DNA of 63,907 nucleotides from JBGRQA01 sp041725895 (GCA_041725895.1 JBGRQA010000031.1:1-63907), one strand, 5' to 3'; numbered from the stretch's first letter, positions 52,129 to 60,959 are shown. The notes: generated by a model not told the origin, from the sequence alone. A program made the numbers and translations.

Positions 52129-53577
52129 ATGGTAACCTTTATTTTATGTATCGCTGCCCTGATTCTGGGGTATCTGATTTACGGAAAATTTGTAGAGAAA
52201 AAGTTTGGAGCAGATTCCGAACAAACAACTCCCGCCATTGCCAAAGAAGATGGTGTTGATTTCGTTCCCATGAACTGGAAGAAGATCTTCCTGATTCAAT
52301 TCCTTAACATCGCCGGATTAGGCCCGATCTTTGGAGCTATTGCCGGTGCACTTTGGGGCCCTGTTGCCTTTATTTGGATCGTAGTAGGTTGTATTTTTGC
52401 CGGTGGAGTTCACGACTACTTTTCCGGAATGTTGTCGGTTCGTCACGGTGGTGCTTCCATCCCCGAAGTGGTTGGAAAATACCTGGGCCCCGCCTTCAAA
52501 AACTTTATGCGCGTATTCTCAGTAATTCTATTGGTACTTGTAGGTGTAGTATTCATTAAAGGCCCTGCTGCCATTCTAACCGGGTTAACCGGAGTGAATG
52601 TATCCATTCTGATTGGTGGAATCTTCCTGTACTACCTTTTGGCTACCATGATTCCAATTGACAAGCTGATCGGTAAAATCTATCCTATTTTCGGAATTTC
52701 TCTTCTGATTATGGCCTTTGGTATAGCAGGAGCTTTAATCTTTGGCGATTACAGCATTCCCGAACTGGTACCTTCCAACTTTACCAACATGCATGCCAAT
52801 CCATCCAAATTCGCCATCTTCCCAATGTTGTTTATTACGATTGCTTGTGGTGCCATCTCCGGGTTCCACTCAACCCAATCCCCCTTAATGGCCCGCTGTA
52901 TGACCAACGAGAAGCAGGGACGAAAGATTTTCTACGGAACAATGATTGCAGAAGGAATCGTAGCCATGATTTGGGCAGCAGCAGCAATGACCTTTTTCGG
53001 CGGTGTTCGCGAACTGGGCGAAACAATGGGACAGCCCGGACACAACGCAGCATGGGTTGTAAACGAGATTTGCGGTAGCCTGCTGGGTAAGATTGGTGGC
53101 ATACTGGCAATCTTCGGTGTAGTTGCAGCGCCTATTACATCAGGTGATACTGCTTTCCGTAGCGCCCGTTTGACCATTGCCGATTCATTTGGCTACTCCC
53201 AAAAGAAACTGATACAACGTTTGACCATTACCCTTCCATTGTTTGCCATTGGATTCCTGCTAACCCAGGTTAACTTCGCCATCATCTGGAGATATTTTGG
53301 ATGGGCCAACCAAACCCTCGCTACCATTGTATTGTGGACAGCTGCCATGTATATGGTTACCAAAGGTCGCAGTCACTGGTTCTCAACCGTTCCTGCAACT
53401 TTCATGACAGCTGTGGTAACTACTTACATCCTGATTGCTCCCGAGGGATTCCAAATTTCCCAAACCATTGCTTATCCTTTGGGCATTTTCGTGGCAATCG
53501 CTACTTTAGCAAGCTTTTTATACGTGGCCAACAAGAAAAACAAGCCCGTTTTAAAAGAAGCAAAAGTGAGAGCATAA
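52129..53577 (+). CDS. CstA-family (carbon starvation) membrane transporter
   Basis: A 482-residue inner-membrane protein of the CstA family, which in other bacteria takes up peptides or pyruvate under carbon starvation. The family start GKFVEKKFGADSEQTTPAIAKEDGVDFVPMNWKKIFLIQFLNIAGLGPIFGAIAGALWGPVAFIWI is very clear, and ISGFHSTQSPLMARCM is conserved. It is shorter than the 700-residue enterobacterial protein but normal for the short class. A porin follows 33 bp later in the same operon, and a two-component system precedes it, recalling regulated nutrient uptake such as the BtsSR-type pyruvate systems. Confidence 0.93.
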   Translation: MVTFILCIAALILGYLIYGKFVEKKFGADSEQTTPAIAKEDGVDFVPMNWKKIFLIQFLNIAGLGPIFGAIAGALWGPVAFIWIVVGCIFAGGVHDYFSGMLSVRHGGASIPEVVGKYLGPAFKNFMRVFSVILLVLVGVVFIKGPAAILTGLTGVNVSILIGGIFLYYLLATMIPIDKLIGKIYPIFGISLLIMAFGIAGALIFGDYSIPELVPSNFTNMHANPSKFAIFPMLFITIACGAISGFHSTQSPLMARCMTNEKQGRKIFYGTMIAEGIVAMIWAAAAMTFFGGVRELGETMGQPGHNAAWVVNEICGSLLGKIGGILAIFGVVAAPITSGDTAFRSARLTIADSFGYSQKKLIQRLTITLPLFAIGFLLTQVNFAIIWRYFGWANQTLATIVLWTAAMYMVTKGRSHWFSTVPATFMTAVVTTYILIAPEGFQISQTIAYPLGIFVAIATLASFLYVANKKNKPVLKEAKVRA

Positions 53578-53610
53578 TCATTCAAACCTAAATCTGATAA
53601 AACTTAAGAG

Positions 53611-54855
53611 ATGAACAAGTTTCGTATTCTATTTATGATGGCATTGGTTGTGACAGGAATCACCGCCAAAGCACAGGAGAAAAAAGTAAATGTGAAATTC
53701 AGCGGTTTTGTTGCCGCCGAAACCTATTTCGATAGCCGTAAAACTGTTAATTCACGTGAGGGAGCCATTCTGCTGTATCCTGCCAACGAATTGCTGGATG
53801 CCGAAGGGAACGACCTGAATGACCGTTCAGAATTCTTCATGACTACCATTCAATCACGTTTGCGTGCTACCGTAGCCGGCTTTGAAGCCTTTGGAGCTCA
53901 AGGGGCAGCAGTAATCGAAGGTGACTTCGTGGGAACTTCAACAGACAAAACCGGTCTTTTCCGTTTGCGTCACGCTTTCATCAAACTGGATTGGGAAAAA
54001 GATCAGTTGATTGCCGGTAAATTTTGGCACCCTATGTTCATAACCAGTGCATTTCCAAGAGTATTGCACTGGGGTGCAGGACTTCCTTTCGGATTGCTGA
54101 ACCGTGCCCCACAGCTGCGTTACACCCGCAAAGTTTCAAACAACACAACTTTGAGTTTGGCGGCTCTTTCTGAAATGGATTTCAAAAATACCGGACCTGA
54201 TGGCGCAAGCTCAAAGTATGCACAACAAGCCGGTATCCCTGAATTTACTGCACAAGTAAAAACCAACCTTACCAAAGGTGTGGAGACCGGATTTACTGCA
54301 GGTTACAAAACACTGATGCCACTTACCGTAAATACCAATGGTGTGAAAACCGATGAAAAACTGGGTAGCTACTACTTTAACACCTGGTTGGGCCTTACTG
54401 CTAAGAAATTCAAGTGGAATCTTCAGGGAATCTATGGCCAGAACATGTACAACTTTGTAATGATTGGCGGATACGGTGTAAAAAATGTGAAGGACAACGG
54501 AGATTACGAATACACCAACATCTCCACTCTTAACTTTACCTCCGATTTGTTTACCACAACCGGAAATATCCGTTACGGTCTAAATGCCGGGTTCAGCAAA
54601 AACCTTGGTGCTGAAGACGACCTGGCAACCGATGCCAATGGTGATTTCGTAGGACTTTACAGCCGCGGATCCAACATCGATTACCTGTACCAGATTGCTC
54701 CCCGTATCGAATTCCTGTCCGGAAAAATGAAATTCGGTGGTGAAATCATCTACACCGGAGCTGCTTACGGTGATACCCAAATTGATGGTACAGTTGCCAA
54801 TGCTGATGTGGTAAACAGCACCCGCTTACTACTGCACGTAAAATACACCTTCTAA
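53611..54855 (+). CDS. predicted outer-membrane porin co-transcribed with cstA
   Basis: A 414-residue outer-membrane β-barrel. A signal peptide ends TAKAQ (about 21); then KVNVKFSGFVAAETYFDSRK opens the barrel, alternating strands continue throughout, and the protein closes with RLLLHVKYTF (terminal Phe, β-signal). It resembles the phosphate-selective/DcaP-like porin fold but I cannot name the substrate. Its position 33 bp behind cstA suggests that it lets the CstA substrate cross the outer membrane. Strong terminator after it. Confidence 0.8.
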   Translation: MNKFRILFMMALVVTGITAKAQEKKVNVKFSGFVAAETYFDSRKTVNSREGAILLYPANELLDAEGNDLNDRSEFFMTTIQSRLRATVAGFEAFGAQGAAVIEGDFVGTSTDKTGLFRLRHAFIKLDWEKDQLIAGKFWHPMFITSAFPRVLHWGAGLPFGLLNRAPQLRYTRKVSNNTTLSLAALSEMDFKNTGPDGASSKYAQQAGIPEFTAQVKTNLTKGVETGFTAGYKTLMPLTVNTNGVKTDEKLGSYYFNTWLGLTAKKFKWNLQGIYGQNMYNFVMIGGYGVKNVKDNGDYEYTNISTLNFTSDLFTTTGNIRYGLNAGFSKNLGAEDDLATDANGDFVGLYSRGSNIDYLYQIAPRIEFLSGKMKFGGEIIYTGAAYGDTQIDGTVANADVVNSTRLLLHVKYTF

Positions 54856-54938
54856 ATCAATGGTCTTTAGAAGAACCCATTGATCATATACAGGAAAGAA
54901 TTTTCATAGTTATCGTTTTTCAAGAGGGTGAATAGTAG

Positions 54939-54970
54939 AAACAGGCTCGTCATCCCGACGGGCCTGTTTT
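54939..54970 (+). terminator. Rho-independent terminator after the porin gene
   Basis: AAACAGGC-T-CGTC / GACG-G-GCCTGTTT, loop ATCCC, and a T run. Confidence 0.9.
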
Positions 54971-55011
54971 GTATCCAATAATTTGTACTACAACACAAAT
55001 TCCACTTTAAT

Positions 55012-55335
55012 ATGAACTGTTTTGAATTAATCCGTATGGCATTGAATCTTCCTCAAAATTGGGAGATCTCCAGAATTGAATTTGCCGGAAAGGAAACACA
55101 ATCGAAATCTCTGCACATCAACATTAACTATACGGGAGGAAGCAACCTCACCAATACACTAGGGGAAAATTATGCCATCCACGATTCCATTGATCGTACC
55201 TTCCGCCACCTGAACTTCTTTCAACACAATTGCTACATTCACTGCAAAGTACCACGCATTCGCGAAATCAACGGAAAAATCAGGCAGGTCCAGATTCCCT
55301 GGTCCATCCATCCCTCGGGCTTTATGGCTGTTTAG
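55012..55335 (+). CDS. stand-alone ISL3-transposase N-terminal domain, possibly domesticated
   Basis: A 107-residue protein that looks like the N-terminal part of ISL3-family transposases: MNCFELIRMALNLPQNWEIS, then RTFRHLNFFQHNCYIHCKVP and REINGKIRQVQIPWSIHPSG, in the usual order. The full transposase normally continues for about 300 residues with a DDE catalytic domain, absent here. The Cys-x-x-Cys zinc ligands expected before RTFRHLNFF are replaced (NTLGENYAIH), so the ribbon cannot bind zinc normally. The ORF is intact, with ATG and stop, and is bracketed by terminators; no insertion-sequence ends are seen. Either a truncated remnant or a domesticated DNA-binding protein. Confidence 0.6.
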   Translation: MNCFELIRMALNLPQNWEISRIEFAGKETQSKSLHININYTGGSNLTNTLGENYAIHDSIDRTFRHLNFFQHNCYIHCKVPRIREINGKIRQVQIPWSIHPSGFMAV

Positions 55336-55341
55336 AACAAA

Positions 55342-55367
55342 AAAGCCGATCTCAACAGACCGGCTTT
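55342..55367. terminator. bidirectional terminator between the ISL3-like gene and hemN
   Basis: AAAGCCG-A-TCT / AGA-C-CGGCTTT with loop CAAC, between convergent genes. Confidence 0.8.
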
Positions 55368-55392
55368 CATTCTATCTAAAAATAAGAGTTCC

Positions 55393-56757
55393 CTATATTG
55401 CCTTGGAAAACATTTGATTCTCTCCGGGCTTGGATGCTCTTAACTTGTTATCGAAAAGCTTACAAATATTTCTAAGGAACACCATTCCCAAATCCGTTAC
55501 TTCCAGCTGCTCCTCCGACAGAGTAATCAGCCCCTCTTCTTTCATTACCCCCAGCTCCTCACGAATAGTGGAAGGCAGGTAGGGTTTTAGTTGATCTGAG
55601 AACTGAAGTTCGCGATGGCAGGCAATGTCCAAAATGGCGCGTTTCACTACCAAATCCTCATCGGTCATGAAATAGCCTTTCTCCAGATCTAATTGCCCTG
55701 AAAGGGAAGCTTCTTTGTATACTGAAATCGACTTATTGTTCTGCGCATAAGCGTACTTGGCATCCGAAATGGAGGATGCTCCCAACCCGATGAGCAATTC
55801 GGTATGGGAGGTATTGTAGCCCATAAAATTCCGGTGCAGGCGCTTCTCCTCACGTGCTTGGTACAAATCGTCGCTCACAAGGGAGAAATGGTCCATCCCT
55901 ACATCATCATAGCCCAACTCGGCCAGTCTCTCCTTACCCAACTCATACAAAGCTCTTTTTTCAGTACTATCCGGAATATCCTGTTCGGTGAAAATGCGTT
56001 GCCCTTTCGTTTTCCAGGGTACGTGAGCATAGGAATAGTATGCAATCCGATCGGGCTTTAAAGTGGCTACCTTGTCAAAGGTATCGGCCACAGAACTCAA
56101 TTGCTGCTTGGGCAAACCGTAGATCAAATCAAAATTCACCGATTGATACCCTATCCGGCGTGCTGCATCGGTTACCTCCTTCACCTTTTCGTAGGGTTGA
56201 GGTCGGTTGATCACTCGTTGCACTTCCGGGTCGAAATCCTGCACACCAAAGCTCACCCTGCGAAATCCAACCTCGTAAAGGGCTTGTAAATGGTCCTCGG
56301 TGGTATTATTGGGATGCCCCTCGAAACTAAATTCATATCTGGGATGCAATTCGGCATTTGCTTTCAATCCATTGATCAGTTTCTTCAAATTCACCGGACT
56401 GAAGAAAGTTGGGGTTCCCCCTCCCAGGTGTAATTCACGCAGCTGCGGTTTCTCGCCAAAAGTCTCCAGGTAGATTTGCCATTCCTTCAAAAGAGCATCA
56501 ATGTACTCCTCCTCCACATCATGATTACGCGTAATCACTTTGGTGCAGGCACAGTATGTACATAGCTTCTCACAGTAGGGCAAATGCACATAAATGCTGA
56601 TCCCTTTTTCCCGGTTGGATTCATCGAAAGTACGTTTTACTACCTTCAGCCAATCCGAAACCTCCGGTTTTTCATTGCCCCAATAGGGTACAGTTGGGTA
56701 ACTGGTGTACCGGGGAACCGGCACATTGTATTTGTTAATCAATAATTCTCGATCCAT
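55393..56757 (-). CDS. hemN: oxygen-independent coproporphyrinogen III oxidase
   Basis: A radical-SAM enzyme that oxidatively decarboxylates coproporphyrinogen III to protoporphyrinogen IX without oxygen, in haem synthesis. The 454-residue protein has the radical-SAM cluster motif C-x3-C-x2-C (LPYCEKLCTYCACTK, with the fourth Cys characteristic of HemN), the upstream VPRYTSYPTVPYW typical of true HemN, GGGTPTFFS and RVSFGVQDFDPEVQ. The frame extends nine codons upstream; the Met at 56757 (MDRELLINKYNVPVPRYTSYP) is the family start. CAAATATA at 56801-56808 may be its -7 box on the minus strand. Suggests anaerobic haem synthesis. Confidence 0.95.
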   Translation of the reverse strand: MDRELLINKYNVPVPRYTSYPTVPYWGNEKPEVSDWLKVVKRTFDESNREKGISIYVHLPYCEKLCTYCACTKVITRNHDVEEEYIDALLKEWQIYLETFGEKPQLRELHLGGGTPTFFSPVNLKKLINGLKANAELHPRYEFSFEGHPNNTTEDHLQALYEVGFRRVSFGVQDFDPEVQRVINRPQPYEKVKEVTDAARRIGYQSVNFDLIYGLPKQQLSSVADTFDKVATLKPDRIAYYSYAHVPWKTKGQRIFTEQDIPDSTEKRALYELGKERLAELGYDDVGMDHFSLVSDDLYQAREEKRLHRNFMGYNTSHTELLIGLGASSISDAKYAYAQNNKSISVYKEASLSGQLDLEKGYFMTDEDLVVKRAILDIACHRELQFSDQLKPYLPSTIREELGVMKEEGLITLSEEQLEVTDLGMVFLRNICKLFDNKLRASKPGENQMFSKAI

Positions 56758-56834
56758 TCCTTTTGATTTTATCCAAGACCTCAAGTCTTTAAATACAAGA
56801 CAAATATATCCTTTTCCTGCGAATATTCCGTCAA

Positions 56835-56867
56835 TGATTCCATAATTTAGGAGAAATCATGGAATCA
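56835..56867. repeat. 9-bp perfect inverted repeat between hemN and the CPBP gene
   Basis: TGATTCCAT (56835-56843) and ATGGAATCA (56859-56867) flank a 15-base spacer. It lies in the 217-bp divergent promoter gap and could be an operator or chance dyad. Confidence 0.4.
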
Positions 56868-56974
56868 AATCGTTTGGTTAAAAACATTGACAAATTTGAC
56901 AAAGCAAATTATCCCCTGAAAAGAGTAGATTCGTATTACGGTTAAATAAATTTCCGTAACTCAACACTGAATCC

Positions 56975-57688
56975 ATGAACGAATGCAATATACAACTAAT
57001 TAAAACCTACCTAAAGAATCCTTACTACCGGAAGCCCACAAATCAGTCAACCAGAAGCATAATAAAAATACTCCTGTCTATTTTTCTACTATCCATACTG
57101 TATGCTTTTCCTCTGGGAATAATTTCACACCTTACATCTAATTTCCTGCATCTCAATCATCTTTCCGGAATAGTTTCCAGGCAACAGTTGATTATCAAGG
57201 CTGTTATCATGGCTCCCATACTGGAAGAATTAACCTTTCGCGGATTTCTGAACTTAAAACCACGATGGATTCTATTTTCCATTTTGTTATACCCCGGATT
57301 ACTTATCTACCACTGGGGGAAAACCTTTTTAACGCCACACTGGTTATTACTTCCTCTCATCCTGGCAACAATTATTGGCATTACCCTTCTTTTAAGCAAA
57401 CCGAATGTACACTGGGTAAAAATCAGAAGATTTGGCAGAAAAAATTTCAGACTACTCGTCTACTTCTCCATCCTGTCTTTTGGCTTTGTGCATGTAACGA
57501 ACTTTACCCCTATGAATGGGCAAACATTGCTTTTCACACCTCTTTTGGTACTCCCCCAACTCTTACTGGCTCTTTTTTTAAGCTTTATTCGAATCCATTT
57601 CGGATTGGTGTATTCCATCCTCTTTCACTTTTCCTGGAATTTTCTAATCACACTTCCAGCACTTCTAAAACTCTTAAGCAACTTATAA
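56975..57688 (+). CDS. CPBP-family intramembrane metalloprotease
   Basis: A 237-residue multispanning protein of the CPBP (CAAX protease and bacteriocin-processing, Abi) family. The first catalytic motif EExxxR is E84-E85-L-T-F-R89 (PILEELTFRGFL); later His motifs appear as FGFVHVTNF (about residue 171) and FHFSWNF near the C terminus. Seven or so hydrophobic helices are predicted. Such proteases process prenylated or leader-bearing peptides, or confer self-immunity to bacteriocins, but substrates are rarely known. The nearest double-glycine peptide is 4 kb away, so no direct link is claimed. Confidence 0.85.
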   Translation: MNECNIQLIKTYLKNPYYRKPTNQSTRSIIKILLSIFLLSILYAFPLGIISHLTSNFLHLNHLSGIVSRQQLIIKAVIMAPILEELTFRGFLNLKPRWILFSILLYPGLLIYHWGKTFLTPHWLLLPLILATIIGITLLLSKPNVHWVKIRRFGRKNFRLLVYFSILSFGFVHVTNFTPMNGQTLLFTPLLVLPQLLLALFLSFIRIHFGLVYSILFHFSWNFLITLPALLKLLSNL

Positions 57689-57732
57689 AAAATAGATGCA
57701 ATATTTTGAAACTTACTATTTCCTCTACATGA

Positions 57733-57744
57733 TTGTCATGACAA
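57733..57744. promoter_or_regulatory. palindrome upstream of the MarR gene, candidate operator
   Basis: TTGTCATGACAA is a perfect 12-bp palindrome 66 bp before the MarR start codon. MarR regulators typically bind palindromes of this size and repress their own operon. Confidence 0.45.
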
Positions 57745-57809
57745 ATATTTTTAAAATAACACAGAAGAAAACATTTCAACTGGATAACTCCCTTGGTTAT
57801 TAGATTGCC

Positions 57810-58199
57810 ATGGCCGAGATCGTAACCAAACGGAACCTCTCCAATAATCTGCAGCAATGCTGTGAACCAATAACGCCTGAACGGTGGAACATTCTGAACT
57901 GCCTATGTGAAAAAGATGGTTGCAATCAAAAAGCACTGGCAGAATCCCTTCTAAAGGATATATCTAATATTACCCTTACACTAAGCGTAATGGAGCGCCG
58001 GAAATTAATACAAAAAATAAAAGATCCGGCAGACGGACGAAGCCAAAAAATCTACTTAACTTCCAAAGGAAAAGAGATTAAATCAGAAATAATCCATCTG
58101 GCACAAAAGGCCATCGATAAATCCATGGAAGGTATTTCTCAAGACGAGGAAAACCAAGTGATTCTCATCCTTAAAAAATTAATTGGCAACATCCAGTAG
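57810..58199 (+). CDS. MarR-family transcriptional regulator
   Basis: A 129-residue winged-helix regulator: ERWNILNCLCEKDGCNQKALAESLLKD (helix-turn-helix start), ISNITLTLSVMERRKLIQKIKDPADGRSQKIYLTSKGKEI (recognition helix and β-wing with the DxRS motif), and a C-terminal helix for dimerisation. The N-terminal helix is short, so the protein is at the small end for MarR. It is followed 44 bp later by a DUF169 gene that it probably controls. Unusual cysteine pair (CLCEKDGC) in the first helices could sense redox, but this is speculation. Confidence 0.9.
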   Translation: MAEIVTKRNLSNNLQQCCEPITPERWNILNCLCEKDGCNQKALAESLLKDISNITLTLSVMERRKLIQKIKDPADGRSQKIYLTSKGKEIKSEIIHLAQKAIDKSMEGISQDEENQVILILKKLIGNIQ

Positions 58200-58243
58200 T
58201 CAATTTCAAAAATTAGTTATCGTGTCAAATAAAACCAAGAAAT

Positions 58244-58975
58244 ATGAATCTTGAATTGAAAAACGAATTCCTTCAAAAATGGAGGAAATATTTCGGAGAG
58301 AAAGCAGAGCTCCCAATCACCTTTTGGTACAGCAAAAACCGGGTTCAAAAGGAGGAAATTGCCCCAAAGGCATGGATGTGCCTCATGGGTCAGTTAGGAA
58401 AAGTCAGAAAGGGACAAAACCTTAGCTTCTCCGCTGAATCCATCTCCTGCGGAGGAGGTAAAGCCTACTGCGGTTTCGCTCCCATTATTCCAGGTCTGCC
58501 GGAATTTCTCTCTACCGGAAAGGAACGCTACCTAAAAACACCGGAACTGGCAAAAAAAGCCATCGATCAGTTCCCGGTTTTTAAAGCACCTGAAAAATAC
58601 ATCACATTTAAACGATGGGATGAACTTACCGAAGAGGATGAACCGGAAGTCGTGTTCTTTTTTGCGACTCCTGATGTTCTTTCGGGCTTGTTTACACTAG
58701 CCAACTACGACCAAAGCAATCCATTCGGCAACATGGCCCCCTTCTCCTCCGGCTGCGGTTCTATCATCACCTATCCCTACCAGGAAAAAGAAAAGGAGAA
58801 CCCTAAAGCTTTTATCGGAATGTTTGATCCTTCGGCACGTCCTTTCGTTCCCGAAAATAGCCTCAGCTTTGCCGTTCCCATGAAAAAGTTTGAGACCATG
58901 ATTGCCAATATGGACGAAAGCTTTCTGACTACACCCGATTGGGATAAAGTGAAGAAAAGAATGGAGAGAGCCTAA
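58244..58975 (+). CDS. DUF169 protein
   Basis: A 243-residue cytosolic protein of family DUF169, of unknown function. The family core is visible: CGGGKAYCGF (glycine-rich block with two Cys), then FSTG-like FLSTGKERYLKTPE and FFFATPDVLSGLFTLANYD, with a further SSGCGSIITYP and FDPSARPFVPENSLSFAVPM. Several conserved Cys suggest metal binding, but there is no established ligand. It forms a probable operon with the MarR gene upstream. Confidence 0.85.
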   Translation: MNLELKNEFLQKWRKYFGEKAELPITFWYSKNRVQKEEIAPKAWMCLMGQLGKVRKGQNLSFSAESISCGGGKAYCGFAPIIPGLPEFLSTGKERYLKTPELAKKAIDQFPVFKAPEKYITFKRWDELTEEDEPEVVFFFATPDVLSGLFTLANYDQSNPFGNMAPFSSGCGSIITYPYQEKEKENPKAFIGMFDPSARPFVPENSLSFAVPMKKFETMIANMDESFLTTPDWDKVKKRMERA

Positions 58976-58991
58976 TTCAATCTTATAGAAC

Positions 58992-59020
58992 GAAAGCCGT
59001 ACTGCTCAGTAACGGCTTTC
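58992..59020 (+). terminator. Rho-independent terminator after the DUF169 gene
   Basis: GAAAGCCGT-ACTG / CAGT-A-ACGGCTTTC and a T-rich tail. Confidence 0.88.
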
Positions 59021-59146
59021 TCTTCTTCCCTCCTCCCCCAACAGGAGCAAAATTTCAACACACAAAAGCTCTTAGGCGTAGATGATAAAATCATTTTTTT
59101 TCCTATTTTTAGTAGTGATTGAATTGTAACCTCCAAGCTCCAAATT

Positions 59147-60220
59147 ATGAAACCCAATGAAGTTGTAATTGTTATCAACCCCGGTTCCACCTCTACCAAA
59201 TTAGCTCTATACAACCGGGAAGGATTGCTCAAGGAAGCCGTAACCCGTCATCCACAGGCCGAACTGGACCGATATAAACGGGTAAGCGATCAGTTCGAAT
59301 ACCGCTATGCCATTGTAGAAGATGAATTGGACAACCTATTGTCAAAAGACTCCTACCAGGTTATTGGAGTAGTTGGGCGCGGAGGAATCGTAAAACCTCT
59401 AAACGGGGGAACCTATACCATCAATGATGCCTTTCTGGAAGATGCCAGAAAGGGTACCTACGGTGATCATGCCTCCAACCTGGGGAGCCTGCTCGCCCAT
59501 AAACTCGCCCACCACTACGAGCTGAAGGAGAGCTACACAGTAGATCCCGTTTCAGCAGGGAACATCTGGGAAAAAGCAAAAATATCAGGAGTTCCAAACA
59601 TCGAACGCAACCGAAGAGGACACCCCTTGAATATGAAAATGACAGCCCGGAAAATCGCGCAACAGCAGAACCTCCCCTTTGAAGAGGCCAAATATGTAAT
59701 CGCTCACCTGGGCGGAGGCATCTCTATCGCTGCTGTGGAGGGAGGAAAAATTGTTGACGTAAATGATGCATTAATGGGCATGGGGCCTTTTTCTCCTAAT
59801 CGGGCCGGAGCACTACCTTCCCGGGGAATTATGGACTTGTGCTACTCCAAACCCCGTGAGGAGGTGGAGAAACTGCTCAGTAAAAACAGTGGTCTAAAGG
59901 CCTACCTTGGCGTTGAAGACCTCCGTGACGTATTCAGGTTAATTGATCACGGAAACAAACAAGCCCAATTGGTATACGAAGCTTTTGTTTACCAGATAGC
60001 CAAGGAGATTGGGGCTTACTTTACCGCCTTGAAATGCCAGGCCAACGGCATTATCATTACCGGAGGCATCGCCTATTCCGAACGTTTTATCGCCGATTTA
60101 AAAGAATACGTTGGTCCATTGACCCTTTTCTTTGTCTATCCCGGAGAAAACGAGATGGAAGCCATGGCAGAAGGTGCTTTCCGGGTGATTGACGGCAAGG
60201 AGAAAGCTTTGAAATATTAA
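59147..60220 (+). CDS. buk: butyrate kinase
   Basis: Transfers phosphate between butyryl-phosphate and ADP, giving ATP in butyrate fermentation. The 357 residues are full length. Acetate/butyrate kinase motifs: VIVINPGSTSTKLALY (phosphate-binding), GRGGIVKPLNGGTYTIND, HLGGGISIAAV and the GPFSPNRAGALPSR block; the C terminus has IITGGIAYSERF. The usual partner, phosphotransbutyrylase, is not adjacent and not in this window, so the substrate could also be another short acyl phosphate. Its last third was copied to 61300-61398. Confidence 0.93.
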   Translation: MKPNEVVIVINPGSTSTKLALYNREGLLKEAVTRHPQAELDRYKRVSDQFEYRYAIVEDELDNLLSKDSYQVIGVVGRGGIVKPLNGGTYTINDAFLEDARKGTYGDHASNLGSLLAHKLAHHYELKESYTVDPVSAGNIWEKAKISGVPNIERNRRGHPLNMKMTARKIAQQQNLPFEEAKYVIAHLGGGISIAAVEGGKIVDVNDALMGMGPFSPNRAGALPSRGIMDLCYSKPREEVEKLLSKNSGLKAYLGVEDLRDVFRLIDHGNKQAQLVYEAFVYQIAKEIGAYFTALKCQANGIIITGGIAYSERFIADLKEYVGPLTLFFVYPGENEMEAMAEGAFRVIDGKEKALKY

Positions 60221-60395
60221 TGTATTTCCCTATATGTGAAAACGATCCTATTCTTCGGGACCAAAATATCATTATTTATTGATCAACTCTCCCCCTACTG
60301 CTTTCCAACATTTGTTGATTTTGAACTTTGAATTCTATAAGTTTTTTCATTCTTTTGACATAATTTTAATTTAAACCACTATTAAATTTTCTAGA

Positions 60396-60959
60396 ATGAA
60401 AAAATTTCTATCTCTTATTGTTGCCTGCTTCTTATTTGCAGGAATTGCTTCAGCACAGTCTGATTCTTTCAAATCTTTCCGTTTTGACGCGGGTTTTCTT
60501 TATGCAATTCCAGGGGGAAGTGCTTTAGATGCTGGTGCTGGATATTATTTCAACCCTAAATTCCATTTGAACGACAACATTTTGGTAGGGGCAAAAGTTG
60601 AGGGAGCTGTTTTGGCTTCTGCAGATGAAGATGCTTTTGATGTTTCAGCTGTAGTTTCTTATGCCGGTACCTTCGATTATTACTTCAACACCAACTCCTT
60701 CCGTCCGTTCGTTGGGGCTGATGCAGGTATTTACTCATTAGGAACCGTAGAATTAACCGCATTCGATGCAATTACTGATAATACTCCTGAAATCGATCTG
60801 GGTAATAAATTTGGTTTTGCTCCTAAAGTTGGTTTCTCTTTTGGTCACTTCGACATGGCACTTCAGTACAACATGATTTTTGGTCAGGAAGATGGCTATG
60901 ATGAATACAACTATACTTCCATCAAAATTGGTTTCCATTTTGGTGGTGGAAAAAAATAA
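60396..60959 (+). CDS. small outer-membrane β-barrel protein
   Basis: A 187-residue exported protein with a signal peptide ending ASAQ (about 21) and eight or so β-strand stretches: FRFDAGFLYAIPGGSALDAGAGYYFNPKF and further, SFGHFDMALQYNMIFG, and a terminal SIKIGFHFGGGKK. It looks like an OmpW/OprF-type barrel, without the final aromatic residue. Function unknown. It lies between buk and the copied trpS remnant, inside the duplicated interval described under findings. Confidence 0.7.
   Translation: MKKFLSLIVACFLFAGIASAQSDSFKSFRFDAGFLYAIPGGSALDAGAGYYFNPKFHLNDNILVGAKVEGAVLASADEDAFDVSAVVSYAGTFDYYFNTNSFRPFVGADAGIYSLGTVELTAFDAITDNTPEIDLGNKFGFAPKVGFSFGHFDMALQYNMIFGQEDGYDEYNYTSIKIGFHFGGGKK

Noticed and set aside
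56887..56910. FNR-like site (TTGACAAATTTGAC) upstream of hemN
   Set aside because: The half-sites are direct rather than inverted and do not match TTGAT-N4-ATCAA.
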